From positions 1 through 13,057 of the forward strand of contig JBARRQ010000055.1 in assembly GCA_049644305.1 (NCBI GenBank): a stretch of 13,057 nt of DNA, given 5' to 3'. Within the stretch, counting starts at the first letter, position 1, and each line of letters begins with the position of its first letter. The stretch is from AC-32 sp049644305 (GTDB taxonomy: Bacteria > Actinomycetota > Thermoleophilia > Gaiellales > Gaiellaceae). The translations under genes were made by a program, and so were the position numbers. A model generated the notes under the pieces. It was given only the letters and a program-made list of their open reading frames with translations. It searched no databases and was not told where the DNA came from. This document shows, piece by piece, positions 5,293-12,200 of this stretch.

Positions 5293-6276
5293 ATGAAGCG
5301 CGTTCTGATCGCTTCCGCGGCGGTGGTGGGTGCGTTGGCGCTGGTCCCGCAGGCGCTCGGCGGGATCGCCGAGATCCGGGACGCGCAGGGACGGCTGGTC
5401 GGAAACGGTGGCTCGGGGTCGTTCGGCAGCGTCAACGACGCCGGCTGGACCCTTCGCTATGACTCCGCCTCGCGCAGCGTTCGCGGCGTCTCGCTCCGCG
5501 GTGTCTCGCTCGCCGGAGGGCTCGTCTACGCGGAGCGGGTCTTCGTGCCGGCGCACGGCCTGCGCGGAGCCCGGGTCGAAGGTCTGCAGGTCAACGGGCA
5601 TGCTGTGGCGGCGCAGGCGAACACGCTCGTCCCCCTTGGGCCGGCGAGCTACCTCGTCGTCCTCCAGGAGGCGGTGGTGCCGGGCGAAGGTAGCGGCGTG
5701 GTCGGACTGCGTCTGGTCTCCGGCGATGCCTCGCTCGGGATCGACCCCGGGACACAATTGCTCGTCGGACTCGCGCGGGCGGCCCAGCCGCCTGTCCACT
5801 ACCGGCAGGCGCGGCTCTCGTGGCTGGCGCTAGGGGTCTCCGGGCACGGCGTCTACACGGAGGACCCGGCTTTTGCCGAGGCGCTTGCCCTGCCGACGGG
5901 CGGGACGAGAGGGGAGCGAGCGGTTGCGATCGCCGAGCAGTTCCTCGGCATCCCGTATCGCTGGGGCGGTGCCGACCCCTTGACGGGCTTCGACTGCTCG
6001 GGCTTCGCGATGTACGTCTACGCGCAGCTCGGCATCAGCCTCACCCACTACACGGGCTCCCAGTGGTTCGAGGGCGTGCGCGTGCCGTGGGACCAGCTCC
6101 AGCCCGGCGACCTCGTCTTCTTCGAGCCGACCGCGCGGGGGCCCCAGCACGAGGGCATCTACATCGGCGGTGGTCAATTCATCCAGGCGCCGCACACGGG
6201 GGACGTGGTCAAGATCTCCTCCCTGGCCGAGCCCGCGTACCTCTTCAGCTTCGTCGGCGCCGTCAGGCCTCTCTAA
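5293..6276 (+). CDS. Secreted NlpC/P60-family cell-wall peptidase
   Basis: This 327-aa protein has a signal peptide (MKRVLIAS then a hydrophobic core to about residue 22), a beta-rich N-terminal region of unknown type (25-175), and a C-terminal NlpC/P60 domain (about 205-327). Catalytic residues are clear: Cys235 in F-D-C-S-G-F, His287 in H-E-G-I-Y-I-G-G and His301 in A-P-H-T-G-D. Such enzymes cleave gamma-D-Glu to diamino-acid bonds in peptidoglycan peptides. The frame stays open upstream to 4633, but the ATG at 5293 is chosen because it begins a proper signal peptide and lies after the preceding gene's stop. The beta-rich N-terminal region may be a wall-binding or inhibitory module. The stop overlaps that of the opposing sulfocyanin-like gene (6273-6276). 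Confidence 0.9.
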   Translation: MKRVLIASAAVVGALALVPQALGGIAEIRDAQGRLVGNGGSGSFGSVNDAGWTLRYDSASRSVRGVSLRGVSLAGGLVYAERVFVPAHGLRGARVEGLQVNGHAVAAQANTLVPLGPASYLVVLQEAVVPGEGSGVVGLRLVSGDASLGIDPGTQLLVGLARAAQPPVHYRQARLSWLALGVSGHGVYTEDPAFAEALALPTGGTRGERAVAIAEQFLGIPYRWGGADPLTGFDCSGFAMYVYAQLGISLTHYTGSQWFEGVRVPWDQLQPGDLVFFEPTARGPQHEGIYIGGGQFIQAPHTGDVVKISSLAEPAYLFSFVGAVRPL

Positions 6277-6824
6277 GACGGAGCTCGGAGAAGGCGAACC
6301 GCCGGAAGCCGAGTTCGAGTCACCTCGAGAACGTCCCACTCGCCGGCCCGCTCGTGCTCCGCGACCAGGCAGGCGAGGCGGTAGGTTCCGAGAGCGTCAG
6401 CGGTGAACGAGAAGGACGCCGACTGCCCTGCAGCGAGCCCCGCGCGGGGGTTCGGCGAGGCGGCGCCCGGGAAGGCGGGGCGCGCGCTGCCGGCACCCCT
6501 GACAACCGCGCACGAGTGGCGCTCCTTCGAGCGTGTGTTCTCGCACCGGACGGTGACCCTCCAGCCCCGCGGCACGCTCACGAGCACTTCTCCCTTCCCG
6601 TAGCCGTTGAAGTTGAAGCCGTTGTAGACGTCGTTGTAGCCGGGGACAAGCGTCACGGTCACGGCTCTTTGCCCGGCCTTGTGCGAGAGCCAGCCGTTCA
6701 GAGGCAGGCCGGAAGGAGAGCTACTGCCGCACCCGGTCAGGATCCCCACAAGCACCGCCGCCGCTGCGCTCAGCGAATGCTTAGAGCCGGTTTCGAACTG
6801 AGCACAATCGGGTCGGCCGGTCAT
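6273..6824 (-). CDS. Sulfocyanin-like blue-copper lipoprotein
   Basis: This 183-aa protein has a hydrophobic export segment and lipobox L29-T-G-C32, so it is probably tethered to the outer membrane face. Its core matches the sulfocyanin/SoxE cupredoxin type: N68-G-F-N-F-N-G-Y-G-K-G, then V84-P-R-G-W, and near the end G146-T-Y-R-L-A-C152-L-V-A-E-H157-E-R-A-G-E162-W-D-V-L. Type 1 copper ligands would be His103, Cys152 and His157. The axial position, normally Met five residues after the second His, is Glu162. Such proteins carry electrons between a quinol-oxidising complex and a terminal oxidase, which fits the oxidase operon nearby. The ATG start gives an unusual acidic n-region (D6, E11), and a strong hairpin stands 7 nt before it, so the true start is not certain. 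It lies 58 nt after the kinase gene and may be co-transcribed. Confidence 0.8.
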   Translation of the reverse strand: MTGRPDCAQFETGSKHSLSAAAAVLVGILTGCGSSSPSGLPLNGWLSHKAGQRAVTVTLVPGYNDVYNGFNFNGYGKGEVLVSVPRGWRVTVRCENTRSKERHSCAVVRGAGSARPAFPGAASPNPRAGLAAGQSASFSFTADALGTYRLACLVAEHERAGEWDVLEVTRTRLPAVRLLRAPS

Positions 6825-6831
6825 TTCAGAC

Positions 6832-6858
6832 GGACGCACGAGCAGAGCTCGCGCGTCC
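6832..6858 (-). terminator. Strong hairpin between kinase and sulfocyanin-like gene
   Basis: Read on the minus strand, GGACGCGCGAGC and GCTCGTGCGTCC form a 12-pair stem with one G-U and a TCT loop. It lies 24 nt after the kinase stop and 7 nt before the sulfocyanin-like ATG. It may terminate or attenuate the two-component transcript, protect a processed 5' end, or control translation of the copper protein. There is no T-tract after it. Confidence 0.45.
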
Positions 6859-6882
6859 TGATGTCGGCATCGCAAGCGACGC

Positions 6883-7977
6883 CTAGAGGCGTGCCGCGGC
6901 AGCTGAATCCTCGGCCGGCACCGCGACGACGGTGCGAAAGCGGGGCAGGCAGAGAGCGAAGATCGTCGCCGAGCAGGCGGCGTTCGTTCCGTTCGCGGCC
7001 ACAGTGCAACTGCCGCCGTGCGCCTTTGCGATCGCATCCACGATCGCCAGCCCGAGGCCAACGCCGCCCTGCGCGCGCGTCCGCGCGACATCGCCCCGCG
7101 CGAACCGGTCGAAGATCCGTGCGGCAGCCTCCGGCGCGATCCCGGAGCCCTCGTCGGCGATCTCAATCGCGACCTCGGGGCCGAGCTCTTGAGCGCGCAG
7201 CTCGATCGCGTTGCCCTCTTCCGTGTACTTGACCGCGTTCTCGAGCAGCGCGTCGAGCGCGATGCGCAGGGCCTCCGGGTCGGCCGTCAGCGAGCCGCGC
7301 ACCATCGGGCCCAACCGCCACAGGCGCGGCGCCACCTCAGACCAGCGGATGAAGACATCCTCGAGGAACGGCTCGAGGTCGACCTCCTCGGTGACGAGGA
7401 AGTCTGGCTGGTCGGCTTTGGCGAGGAGAAGCAGCCGATCGATGATCCGCTCGATCCGCTGCAGCTCGTCGAGTGCGATCGTGACCTCGGGAGACGAGGC
7501 CTCGTCGAGCCGGTTCAGCACCTCGAGGTGGCCGCGCGCGATCGTCACCGGCGTCCTCAGCTCGTGTGACGCGTCGTGCAGGAAGCGCTCCTGCCGGGCG
7601 AGCAGCGACGTCTTCTCCTTCGCTCGTTGCTCGGCTGTGCGGAGCGCGTCCTGGCGACGGCGCGCGTGCCAGACCATCGCCAGGAACATCGCCGACATGA
7701 GCGGAACTTCGAAGAGCTCGCCCCAGAGCTGAATTCCCTGGAACGCGTCGATCAGGATCAACGAGCCCGTGCTGGCGATCACGGCGAACAGGACTCCGGT
7801 CGTCGCCTGGGCTCCCCAGACACGGAATCCGTAGACGAGCGTCAGGCTGATCCAGACGAAGTGGAACGGGATCGTCTCCCAGCTGGGCCAGAGGCCCATA
7901 GCGACCAGATTCGCGGCGGCGAAGAACCCCCAGGCGAATTCGACGTTCCTAAGCCGGAGAGAGGCGATAGCCCGCAT
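6883..7977 (-). CDS. Membrane sensor histidine kinase (two-component system)
   Basis: This 364-aa protein has an N-terminal membrane part with about four helices (residues 13-103) and almost no loop outside, so it likely senses within or near the membrane. A helical linker follows, then the H-box D135-A-S-H138-E-L-R-T-P with the phosphorylated His138, an N-box with N247 (L-L-E-N-A-V-K-Y), G1 D275-E-G-S-G-I, an F-box (I-F-D-R-F, about 288-292) and G2 G305-V-G-L-G-L. All ATP-binding motifs are intact. The ATG at 7977 lies 29 nt inside the response regulator's end, and no other start codon fits before the first helix, so translation is probably coupled. It pairs with the adjacent regulator. Flanking copper proteins suggest control of respiration, redox state or copper; the signal is not known. 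Confidence 0.92.
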   Translation of the reverse strand: MRAIASLRLRNVEFAWGFFAAANLVAMGLWPSWETIPFHFVWISLTLVYGFRVWGAQATTGVLFAVIASTGSLILIDAFQGIQLWGELFEVPLMSAMFLAMVWHARRRQDALRTAEQRAKEKTSLLARQERFLHDASHELRTPVTIARGHLEVLNRLDEASSPEVTIALDELQRIERIIDRLLLLAKADQPDFLVTEEVDLEPFLEDVFIRWSEVAPRLWRLGPMVRGSLTADPEALRIALDALLENAVKYTEEGNAIELRAQELGPEVAIEIADEGSGIAPEAAARIFDRFARGDVARTRAQGGVGLGLAIVDAIAKAHGGSCTVAANGTNAACSATIFALCLPRFRTVVAVPAEDSAAAARL

Positions 7978-8620
7978 TCCGGACCGTCTCGATCGGAGTC
8001 GTGGGACCAAGCTTCTTGCGCAGGCGCCGTATGCAGACCTCGACGACGTTCGAGCGGGGGTCGAAGTGGTAACCCCAGACATCAGCGAGCAGGCGCTCTC
8101 GGCTGACGACCTCCCCGGGTTGCTGGAGTAGGCGATGCAGCAGCCGGAACTCCCGGTCCGAGAGCGCCACCGTAACGCCGTCGAGCGACGCTTGCCGCCG
8201 TGCCAGGTCCAGCACGATGTTGCCGACCCGCAGGACGTTGTCGTCGCCTTCGCCGTTACCACCGTTGTGGCGCAGGTGGACCCGCACGCGCGCAAGCAGC
8301 TCGTCCAGGGAGAAGGGCTTCGCGAGGTAATCGCGGGCCCCCAGTTCGAACCCGCGCAGCTTCGTTGGTAGATCGGAGCGCGCCGAGAGGACCAACACCG
8401 GAAGCTCAGGGCGGTTGCGCTGAAGCTCCTTCAGCACCCTGAGCCCGTCCAGACCGGGAAGCAGCAGGTCGAGGATGACGAGGTCGTAACTCTCGTGCAG
8501 CCCGCGCTCCAAGCCGCTCTCTCCGTCGTCGCTGCCCTCCACGGTGAACCCCTCGGCGGCTAGACCCCGCGTGAGAAAGGCTCGGATCCGGGGCTCGTCC
8601 TCGATGACGAGGATCCGCAT
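7949..8620 (-). CDS. OmpR-family response regulator
   Basis: This 223-aa protein has a receiver domain (residues 1-115) with acidic pocket E7-D8, phosphoacceptor D51 (V-I-L-D-L-L-L-P), S79 and K101 (L-A-K-P-F), and a C-terminal winged helix (about 128-223) with the recognition-helix pattern S189-N-V-V-E-V-C-I-R-R-L-R-K-K-L and the ending V213-R-N-A-G-Y-R-L. The ATG at 8620 is chosen because MRILVIEDE is the canonical receiver start; longer frames only add a poorly conserved N-terminus. TATGGT (minus strand, 8635-8630) lies 9 nt upstream as a -10 box. TGAC repeats at 11-bp spacing just beyond suggest self-regulation. The downstream kinase gene overlaps it. Confidence 0.93.
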   Translation of the reverse strand: MRILVIEDEPRIRAFLTRGLAAEGFTVEGSDDGESGLERGLHESYDLVILDLLLPGLDGLRVLKELQRNRPELPVLVLSARSDLPTKLRGFELGARDYLAKPFSLDELLARVRVHLRHNGGNGEGDDNVLRVGNIVLDLARRQASLDGVTVALSDREFRLLHRLLQQPGEVVSRERLLADVWGYHFDPRSNVVEVCIRRLRKKLGPTTPIETVRNAGYRLSPA

Positions 8621-8648
8621 GGCCAAGCGACCATACAGAACGCGGAAA

Positions 8649-8689
8649 TGACCTGTAGATGACCAACGGGTGACACTTTCGTCATCTAC
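8649..8689. promoter_or_regulatory. Probable response-regulator binding region in divergent promoter
   Basis: TGAC occurs at 8649, 8660 and 8671, exactly 11 bp apart, and the complementary GTCA at 8681. Two of the copies also form a perfect 9-bp inverted repeat GTAGATGAC/GTCATCTAC (8655-8663 and 8681-8689). Direct repeats at one helical turn are the usual binding mode of OmpR/PhoP-type dimers. Read on the minus strand the first repeats cover the -35 area of the regulator's own promoter (TATGGT at 8635-8630), and the far edge lies just upstream of the plus-strand TATAGC box at 8714. Confidence 0.6.
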
Positions 8690-8713
8690 GGGACGCGCGG
8701 TCTCCATGTGGGG

Positions 8714-8719
8714 TATAGC
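8714..8719 (+). promoter_or_regulatory. Likely -10 box of the cupredoxin and oxidase operon
   Basis: TATAGC stands 10 nt before the ATG at 8730 in a GC-rich setting and matches the first four bases of the -10 consensus. There is no good -35, which fits an activated promoter fed by the TGAC repeats about 25 bp upstream. The transcript would have almost no leader. Confidence 0.45.
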
Positions 8720-8729
8720 TCGCCCGCCG

Positions 8730-9386
8730 ATGCGAATGCTCACGCGGCTGTCGGCGGTTGTGCTCGGCGTCGTGGTAGGGGCCGCGCTCATCGCCTACTA
8801 CGTCGTCGGCTATCTGATGGCGACCCCTCCGGTCGTAGCCGCGACCGGCAAGCCGCCGGTCGTTCAGCTCACCTTGCAGACCGTTGCGTCATTCGGCCAC
8901 CAGCCGCATCCGGACTGGGTGTCGTATCTCGCGAGGAACCCCGCCGGAAAGTGGGTGCACTCGACGGTCCTCCGTGTGCCTGCCTACTCGCTCGTCAAGA
9001 TGACGATCCTTCAGTTCGACACCGCCACGGGCCTTCGCAACCCCTTCTGGGGCCGGGCCGAGGGCACCGTCGGCGGCGTGATGACCGTCGACGGAAAACC
9101 TCTCCGAGAACTGAAGCCCGACCTCGCCTCACACACCTTCGCGATCCCGGACCTCGGCGTGACCGTCCCCCTCAAGGGCGTGGCCTCCAACGCCAAGAAC
9201 CAGTGCAGCGCCGCTCCGTGCACCCTGGCGCAGGCACACGTCACGATCACGTTCTCCTTCCGCACGGGTAAGCGCGGGTCCTACCGCTGGCAATGCTTCG
9301 TCCCTTGCGCCGCCGGCTTCATCCTCGGCTTCGGCGGCCCCATGCAGACCCTTGGCTGGATGGACGGGGTCCTCGAAGTCGTGTGA
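8730..9386 (+). CDS. Membrane-anchored cupredoxin-like protein of the oxidase operon
   Basis: This 218-aa protein has one N-terminal helix (residues 8-30) followed by an exported beta-rich domain. The cupredoxin-type end is visible: H135-T-F-A-I-P, then Y185-R-W-Q-C189-F-V-P-C193 and, after a Gly/Phe-rich loop, M205 and G209-W-M-D-G-V-L-E-V-V. The C-x3-C spacing resembles a CuA site, but the following His of the usual C-x3-C-x3-H-x2-M pattern is missing. A second Cys pair (C159, C164) could form a disulfide. The ATG at 8730 is preferred over one at 8670 because it begins the basic plus hydrophobic anchor and follows the TATAGC box. Its stop overlaps the subunit II start (GTGA), so the two are coupled. 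Electron donor, copper carrier or assembly factor are all possible roles. Confidence 0.65.
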   Translation: MRMLTRLSAVVLGVVVGAALIAYYVVGYLMATPPVVAATGKPPVVQLTLQTVASFGHQPHPDWVSYLARNPAGKWVHSTVLRVPAYSLVKMTILQFDTATGLRNPFWGRAEGTVGGVMTVDGKPLRELKPDLASHTFAIPDLGVTVPLKGVASNAKNQCSAAPCTLAQAHVTITFSFRTGKRGSYRWQCFVPCAAGFILGFGGPMQTLGWMDGVLEVV

Positions 9387-10240
9387 TCACGGTCGCGGGA
9401 CAACGCCTTCCCCGCCACGGCCTCTGGATCGCGGTGACCTGGCTCGTGCTGACGGCGGTCTCCGTGCCGCTGATCGTTTTCGTCCTCGGGCCGCACCTGC
9501 CGCCCGGCCGGATGACCGCTGAGGCCGGCGCCCAGAGCGATGCGAACACCGTGCTCACGGCCCTCCTGGTGCCGCTCTTCCTGCTCGTCGTGGTGGTCAT
9601 CGGCTACTCGCTGGTCGCCTTTCGCCAGCAAGGCGTTGTCATCGAGGACGGCCCCCCGCTGCGCGGGCATGCGCCGACGCAGACGACCTGGCTGTTGCTG
9701 ACGTCGGCGATCGTGATCGCGCTCGCTATCTGGGGTAGCTACACGCTCGTCCAGAGCTCACGCGGGGCGGGAGGCGGCCAGGGACCGTCGCCGACCGAGC
9801 TGCCGAAGGGAACGCAGACGCGGTTGCCCATCCAGGTCATCGGCCAGCAGTGGGAATGGACGTTCCGGTACCCGAGCCTCGGCTCGTTCGAGACGCGCCA
9901 CCTCGCGCTCCCAGTCGACCAGGTTACCGAGTTCCACGTCACCTCACTCGACGTCACACACTCGTTCTGGGCCTACGGCCTTGGCGTCAAAGCCGACGCC
10001 GTCCCGGGCGTCGACAACATCGCCTTCGTGAAGCCGGAGAAAATGGGCTCCTTCACTGTTCGTTGCGCCGAGCTCTGCGGTCTCTGGCACGGCCACATGT
10101 ATCGCACCGGCTACGTCTTGAGCCGGAGCGGCTTCGACGCTTGGGTGGCCAAGGAGCGCGCCGCAGACGCGGCAAACCTCAAGGACCTGGTGCCCTACAG
10201 CCGCACCTACTACCCCGATCCGCTGCATCGGGCGGGCTGA
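9383..10240 (+). CDS. coxB: Heme-copper oxidase subunit II (CuA)
   Basis: This 285-aa protein has three hydrophobic helices (about 14-36, 55-80 and 101-123; most subunits II have two after processing) and a C-terminal CuA domain. Seen: G154-Q-Q-W-E-W-T-F-R-Y aromatic run and all CuA ligands, H193, C228, E230 (backbone), C232, H236 and M239 in C-A-E-L-C-G-L-W-H-G-H-M. It accepts electrons from a cytochrome c or copper protein and passes them to subunit I. There is no heme c motif (CxxCH), so it is not a caa3-type fusion. The GTG start overlaps the preceding TGA by 4 nt. The first helix may be an uncleaved signal. Confidence 0.93.
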   Translation: MITVAGQRLPRHGLWIAVTWLVLTAVSVPLIVFVLGPHLPPGRMTAEAGAQSDANTVLTALLVPLFLLVVVVIGYSLVAFRQQGVVIEDGPPLRGHAPTQTTWLLLTSAIVIALAIWGSYTLVQSSRGAGGGQGPSPTELPKGTQTRLPIQVIGQQWEWTFRYPSLGSFETRHLALPVDQVTEFHVTSLDVTHSFWAYGLGVKADAVPGVDNIAFVKPEKMGSFTVRCAELCGLWHGHMYRTGYVLSRSGFDAWVAKERAADAANLKDLVPYSRTYYPDPLHRAG

Positions 10241-10255
10241 GATGAGGGAGACGGG

Positions 10256-12199
10256 GTGACAGCAGTGACCGGGATCGAGCGCCGACCGCTCTGGCGAGGC
10301 GTGATCGGGTTCAACCTCCTAACCGCGCTCGTTCTGGGCATCGGCGGATTCTTCCTCGGCACCTGGATCGGCGGCCAGATGGCGATCGGGCACAACTACC
10401 TGCTCAAAACGGATCAGAACGACGTCGGCCTGTTCATGGGCTACCTCTTCGGAACGATCGGCTGGCTTGCCGGCCTCGGGTTCTTCAACTATCCCCTCGC
10501 GCGGCTGCTCGGCTGGCCGGCCGGCAAGTACGTCTATGAGGAGGGCACGTACGTGCCGACTCGTTGGCCGGTCGGCAGGTACGAGAAGGGCGGCGGGATT
10601 GGCCAGTACTTCCGGCTTTCGACAAACCACAAAGTGATCGGCATCCAGTACTTCTTCGGCGTCGGCATCTTCTTCTTCATCGGCGGGCTCAACGCGATGC
10701 TGATGCGGACAGAGCTCCTCAGGCCGACGGAGCACGCGTGGCCGGCCGGGCAGTACATAACGCTCGTGGGCCTACACGGGACGATGATGATCATGATGAC
10801 GTCGGCCTTCATCGTGGGGCCGTTCGGCAACTACCTGCTTCCGCTGATGATCGGGGCGAGGAGGATGGCCTTCCCGCGGATCGAGGCGCTGACCTTCTGG
10901 CTGACGCCGCTGGCCGGGCTCGTCCTGATGTCCGCGATCGCCGGCGGCGGCTTCGCCACCGGCTGGACCGGCTACGCGCCGCTTGCCGACCAGGCGCGCG
11001 CCGGTCAGGACGCCTACATCTTCGCCTTCATCCTCATCGGCGTGTCCCTGACGCTGCTCGGGATGAACCTCCTGGCGACGGTGCTGACGATGCGCGCCCC
11101 CGGGCTCACCTGGTCACGGCTGCCGATCTTCGTCTGGGCCGTGCTCTCGACCTCCATCCTGATGGCCCTCGCGGCGCCCGTGCTGGTTGCGGCGCAGCTG
11201 ATGAGCGTGATGGACCGGGCCGCGAACACCGGCTACTACATCGCGAGCACGGGCGGCAGCCCCTACCTCTACGAGAACCTCTGGTGGTTCTTCGGCCACC
11301 CAGAGGTCTACATCCTTGCGTTGCCCGGCTTCGGAATCGTGCTCGAGATCCTTCCGGTCTTCGCCCGCAAGCCGCTCTGGGGATATCGCCTGGCCGTCGC
11401 GGGCATGCTCGGCGTGACGCTGCTCAGCTTCATGGTCTGGCAGCACCACCTGTTCGTCAGCGGCATGAACTCGAGCCTGCGACCCTTCTACATGTTCACG
11501 ACCGAGCTGATCTCGATCCCGACCGGCTTCATCTTCCTCAACGGGATGGGCACCCTCTGGCGTGGCCGCATCCGGTTCACGGTTCCGATGCTGTTCGCAC
11601 TCGCGTTCTTCTTCAACTTCCTGATCGGCGGGCTGTCGGGGATCTTCCTCTCCGATGTCCCGAGCGACGTCACCACCCACGGAAGCTACTTCGTGATGGC
11701 GCACTTCCACTACACGATCATGGGCGGGCTCGTCTTCGCGTTCTTCGCCGCGACGTACTACTGGCTGCCGAAGATGCTGGGCGTCGTCCTCCACGAGGGC
11801 CTCGGGAAGATCCACTTCTGGCTCATGTTCGTCTTCTTCAACCTGACCTTCTTCCCACTCTTCGCGGCCGGCTTCGTCGGCATGCCGCGGCGCGTCTCGA
11901 CCTACGCTCCGGGCCTTCAGATCCTCAACGACTTCGTCTCCGCCTCCGCCTTCGTGCTCGGCTTCTCGATGCTGATCTTCCTCGGCAACCTCGTCTATTC
12001 GCTCGTCTTCGCGCGAATCCCGGCGGAGAAGAATCCGTGGCAGTCGCGGGGGCTGGAATGGCAGGTCCCGACGCCCGTGCCGGTGATGAACTTCGAGCGC
12101 ATACCGGTCGTCAACACGTCTCCTTACGAGTACGGGGTCGAAGGGGCGCCACCGGTCGCGAGCCTCGCGCCGGGGGCCGTCCCGGCGGCGGGCAGCTGA
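10256..12199 (+). CDS. coxA: Heme-copper oxidase subunit I, with unusual proton-channel residues
   Basis: This 647-aa protein is the catalytic subunit. An N-terminal part with two extra helices (about 15-38 and 58-78) precedes the common core, which begins at S122-T-N-H-K. Metal ligands are complete: H174 and H485 for the low-spin heme, H348, H397 and H398 for CuB, and H483 for the high-spin heme; G347-H-P-E350-V-Y352 gives the A1-type Glu and the cross-link Tyr. Deviations: the D-channel Asp (G-A-P-D-M-A-F-P-R in classic enzymes) is R203 in G-A-R-R-M-A-F-P-R; the K-channel Lys (P-T-G-x-K) is I426 in P-T-G-F-I; the Mg-site H-D pair reads H475-G. N192 is kept, while the usual N139 position is E210. 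GTG start with GGGAG 5 nt upstream. It could be a weakly pumping O2 reductase or an NO-reducing relative; the Tyr favours O2. Confidence 0.93.
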   Translation: MTAVTGIERRPLWRGVIGFNLLTALVLGIGGFFLGTWIGGQMAIGHNYLLKTDQNDVGLFMGYLFGTIGWLAGLGFFNYPLARLLGWPAGKYVYEEGTYVPTRWPVGRYEKGGGIGQYFRLSTNHKVIGIQYFFGVGIFFFIGGLNAMLMRTELLRPTEHAWPAGQYITLVGLHGTMMIMMTSAFIVGPFGNYLLPLMIGARRMAFPRIEALTFWLTPLAGLVLMSAIAGGGFATGWTGYAPLADQARAGQDAYIFAFILIGVSLTLLGMNLLATVLTMRAPGLTWSRLPIFVWAVLSTSILMALAAPVLVAAQLMSVMDRAANTGYYIASTGGSPYLYENLWWFFGHPEVYILALPGFGIVLEILPVFARKPLWGYRLAVAGMLGVTLLSFMVWQHHLFVSGMNSSLRPFYMFTTELISIPTGFIFLNGMGTLWRGRIRFTVPMLFALAFFFNFLIGGLSGIFLSDVPSDVTTHGSYFVMAHFHYTIMGGLVFAFFAATYYWLPKMLGVVLHEGLGKIHFWLMFVFFNLTFFPLFAAGFVGMPRRVSTYAPGLQILNDFVSASAFVLGFSMLIFLGNLVYSLVFARIPAEKNPWQSRGLEWQVPTPVPVMNFERIPVVNTSPYEYGVEGAPPVASLAPGAVPAAGS

Positions 12200-12200
12200 G

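Noticed and set aside
5820..7232. Plus-strand open frame (470 codons) spanning the NlpC/P60 end, the sulfocyanin-like gene and the kinase end
   Set aside because: It crosses three well-supported genes on both strands and has no recognisable domain.
7978..8295. N-terminal extension of the histidine kinase
   Set aside because: The open frame continues inside the response regulator gene as Ser/Arg-rich shadow; the ATG at 7977 directly precedes the first membrane helix.
8621..8791. N-terminal extension of the response regulator
   Set aside because: It would cover the promoter and the TGAC repeats and precede the canonical receiver start MRILVIEDE.
9383..10240. caa3-type subunit II with fused cytochrome c
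   Set aside because: There is no CxxCH heme c motif and the protein ends soon after the CuA domain.
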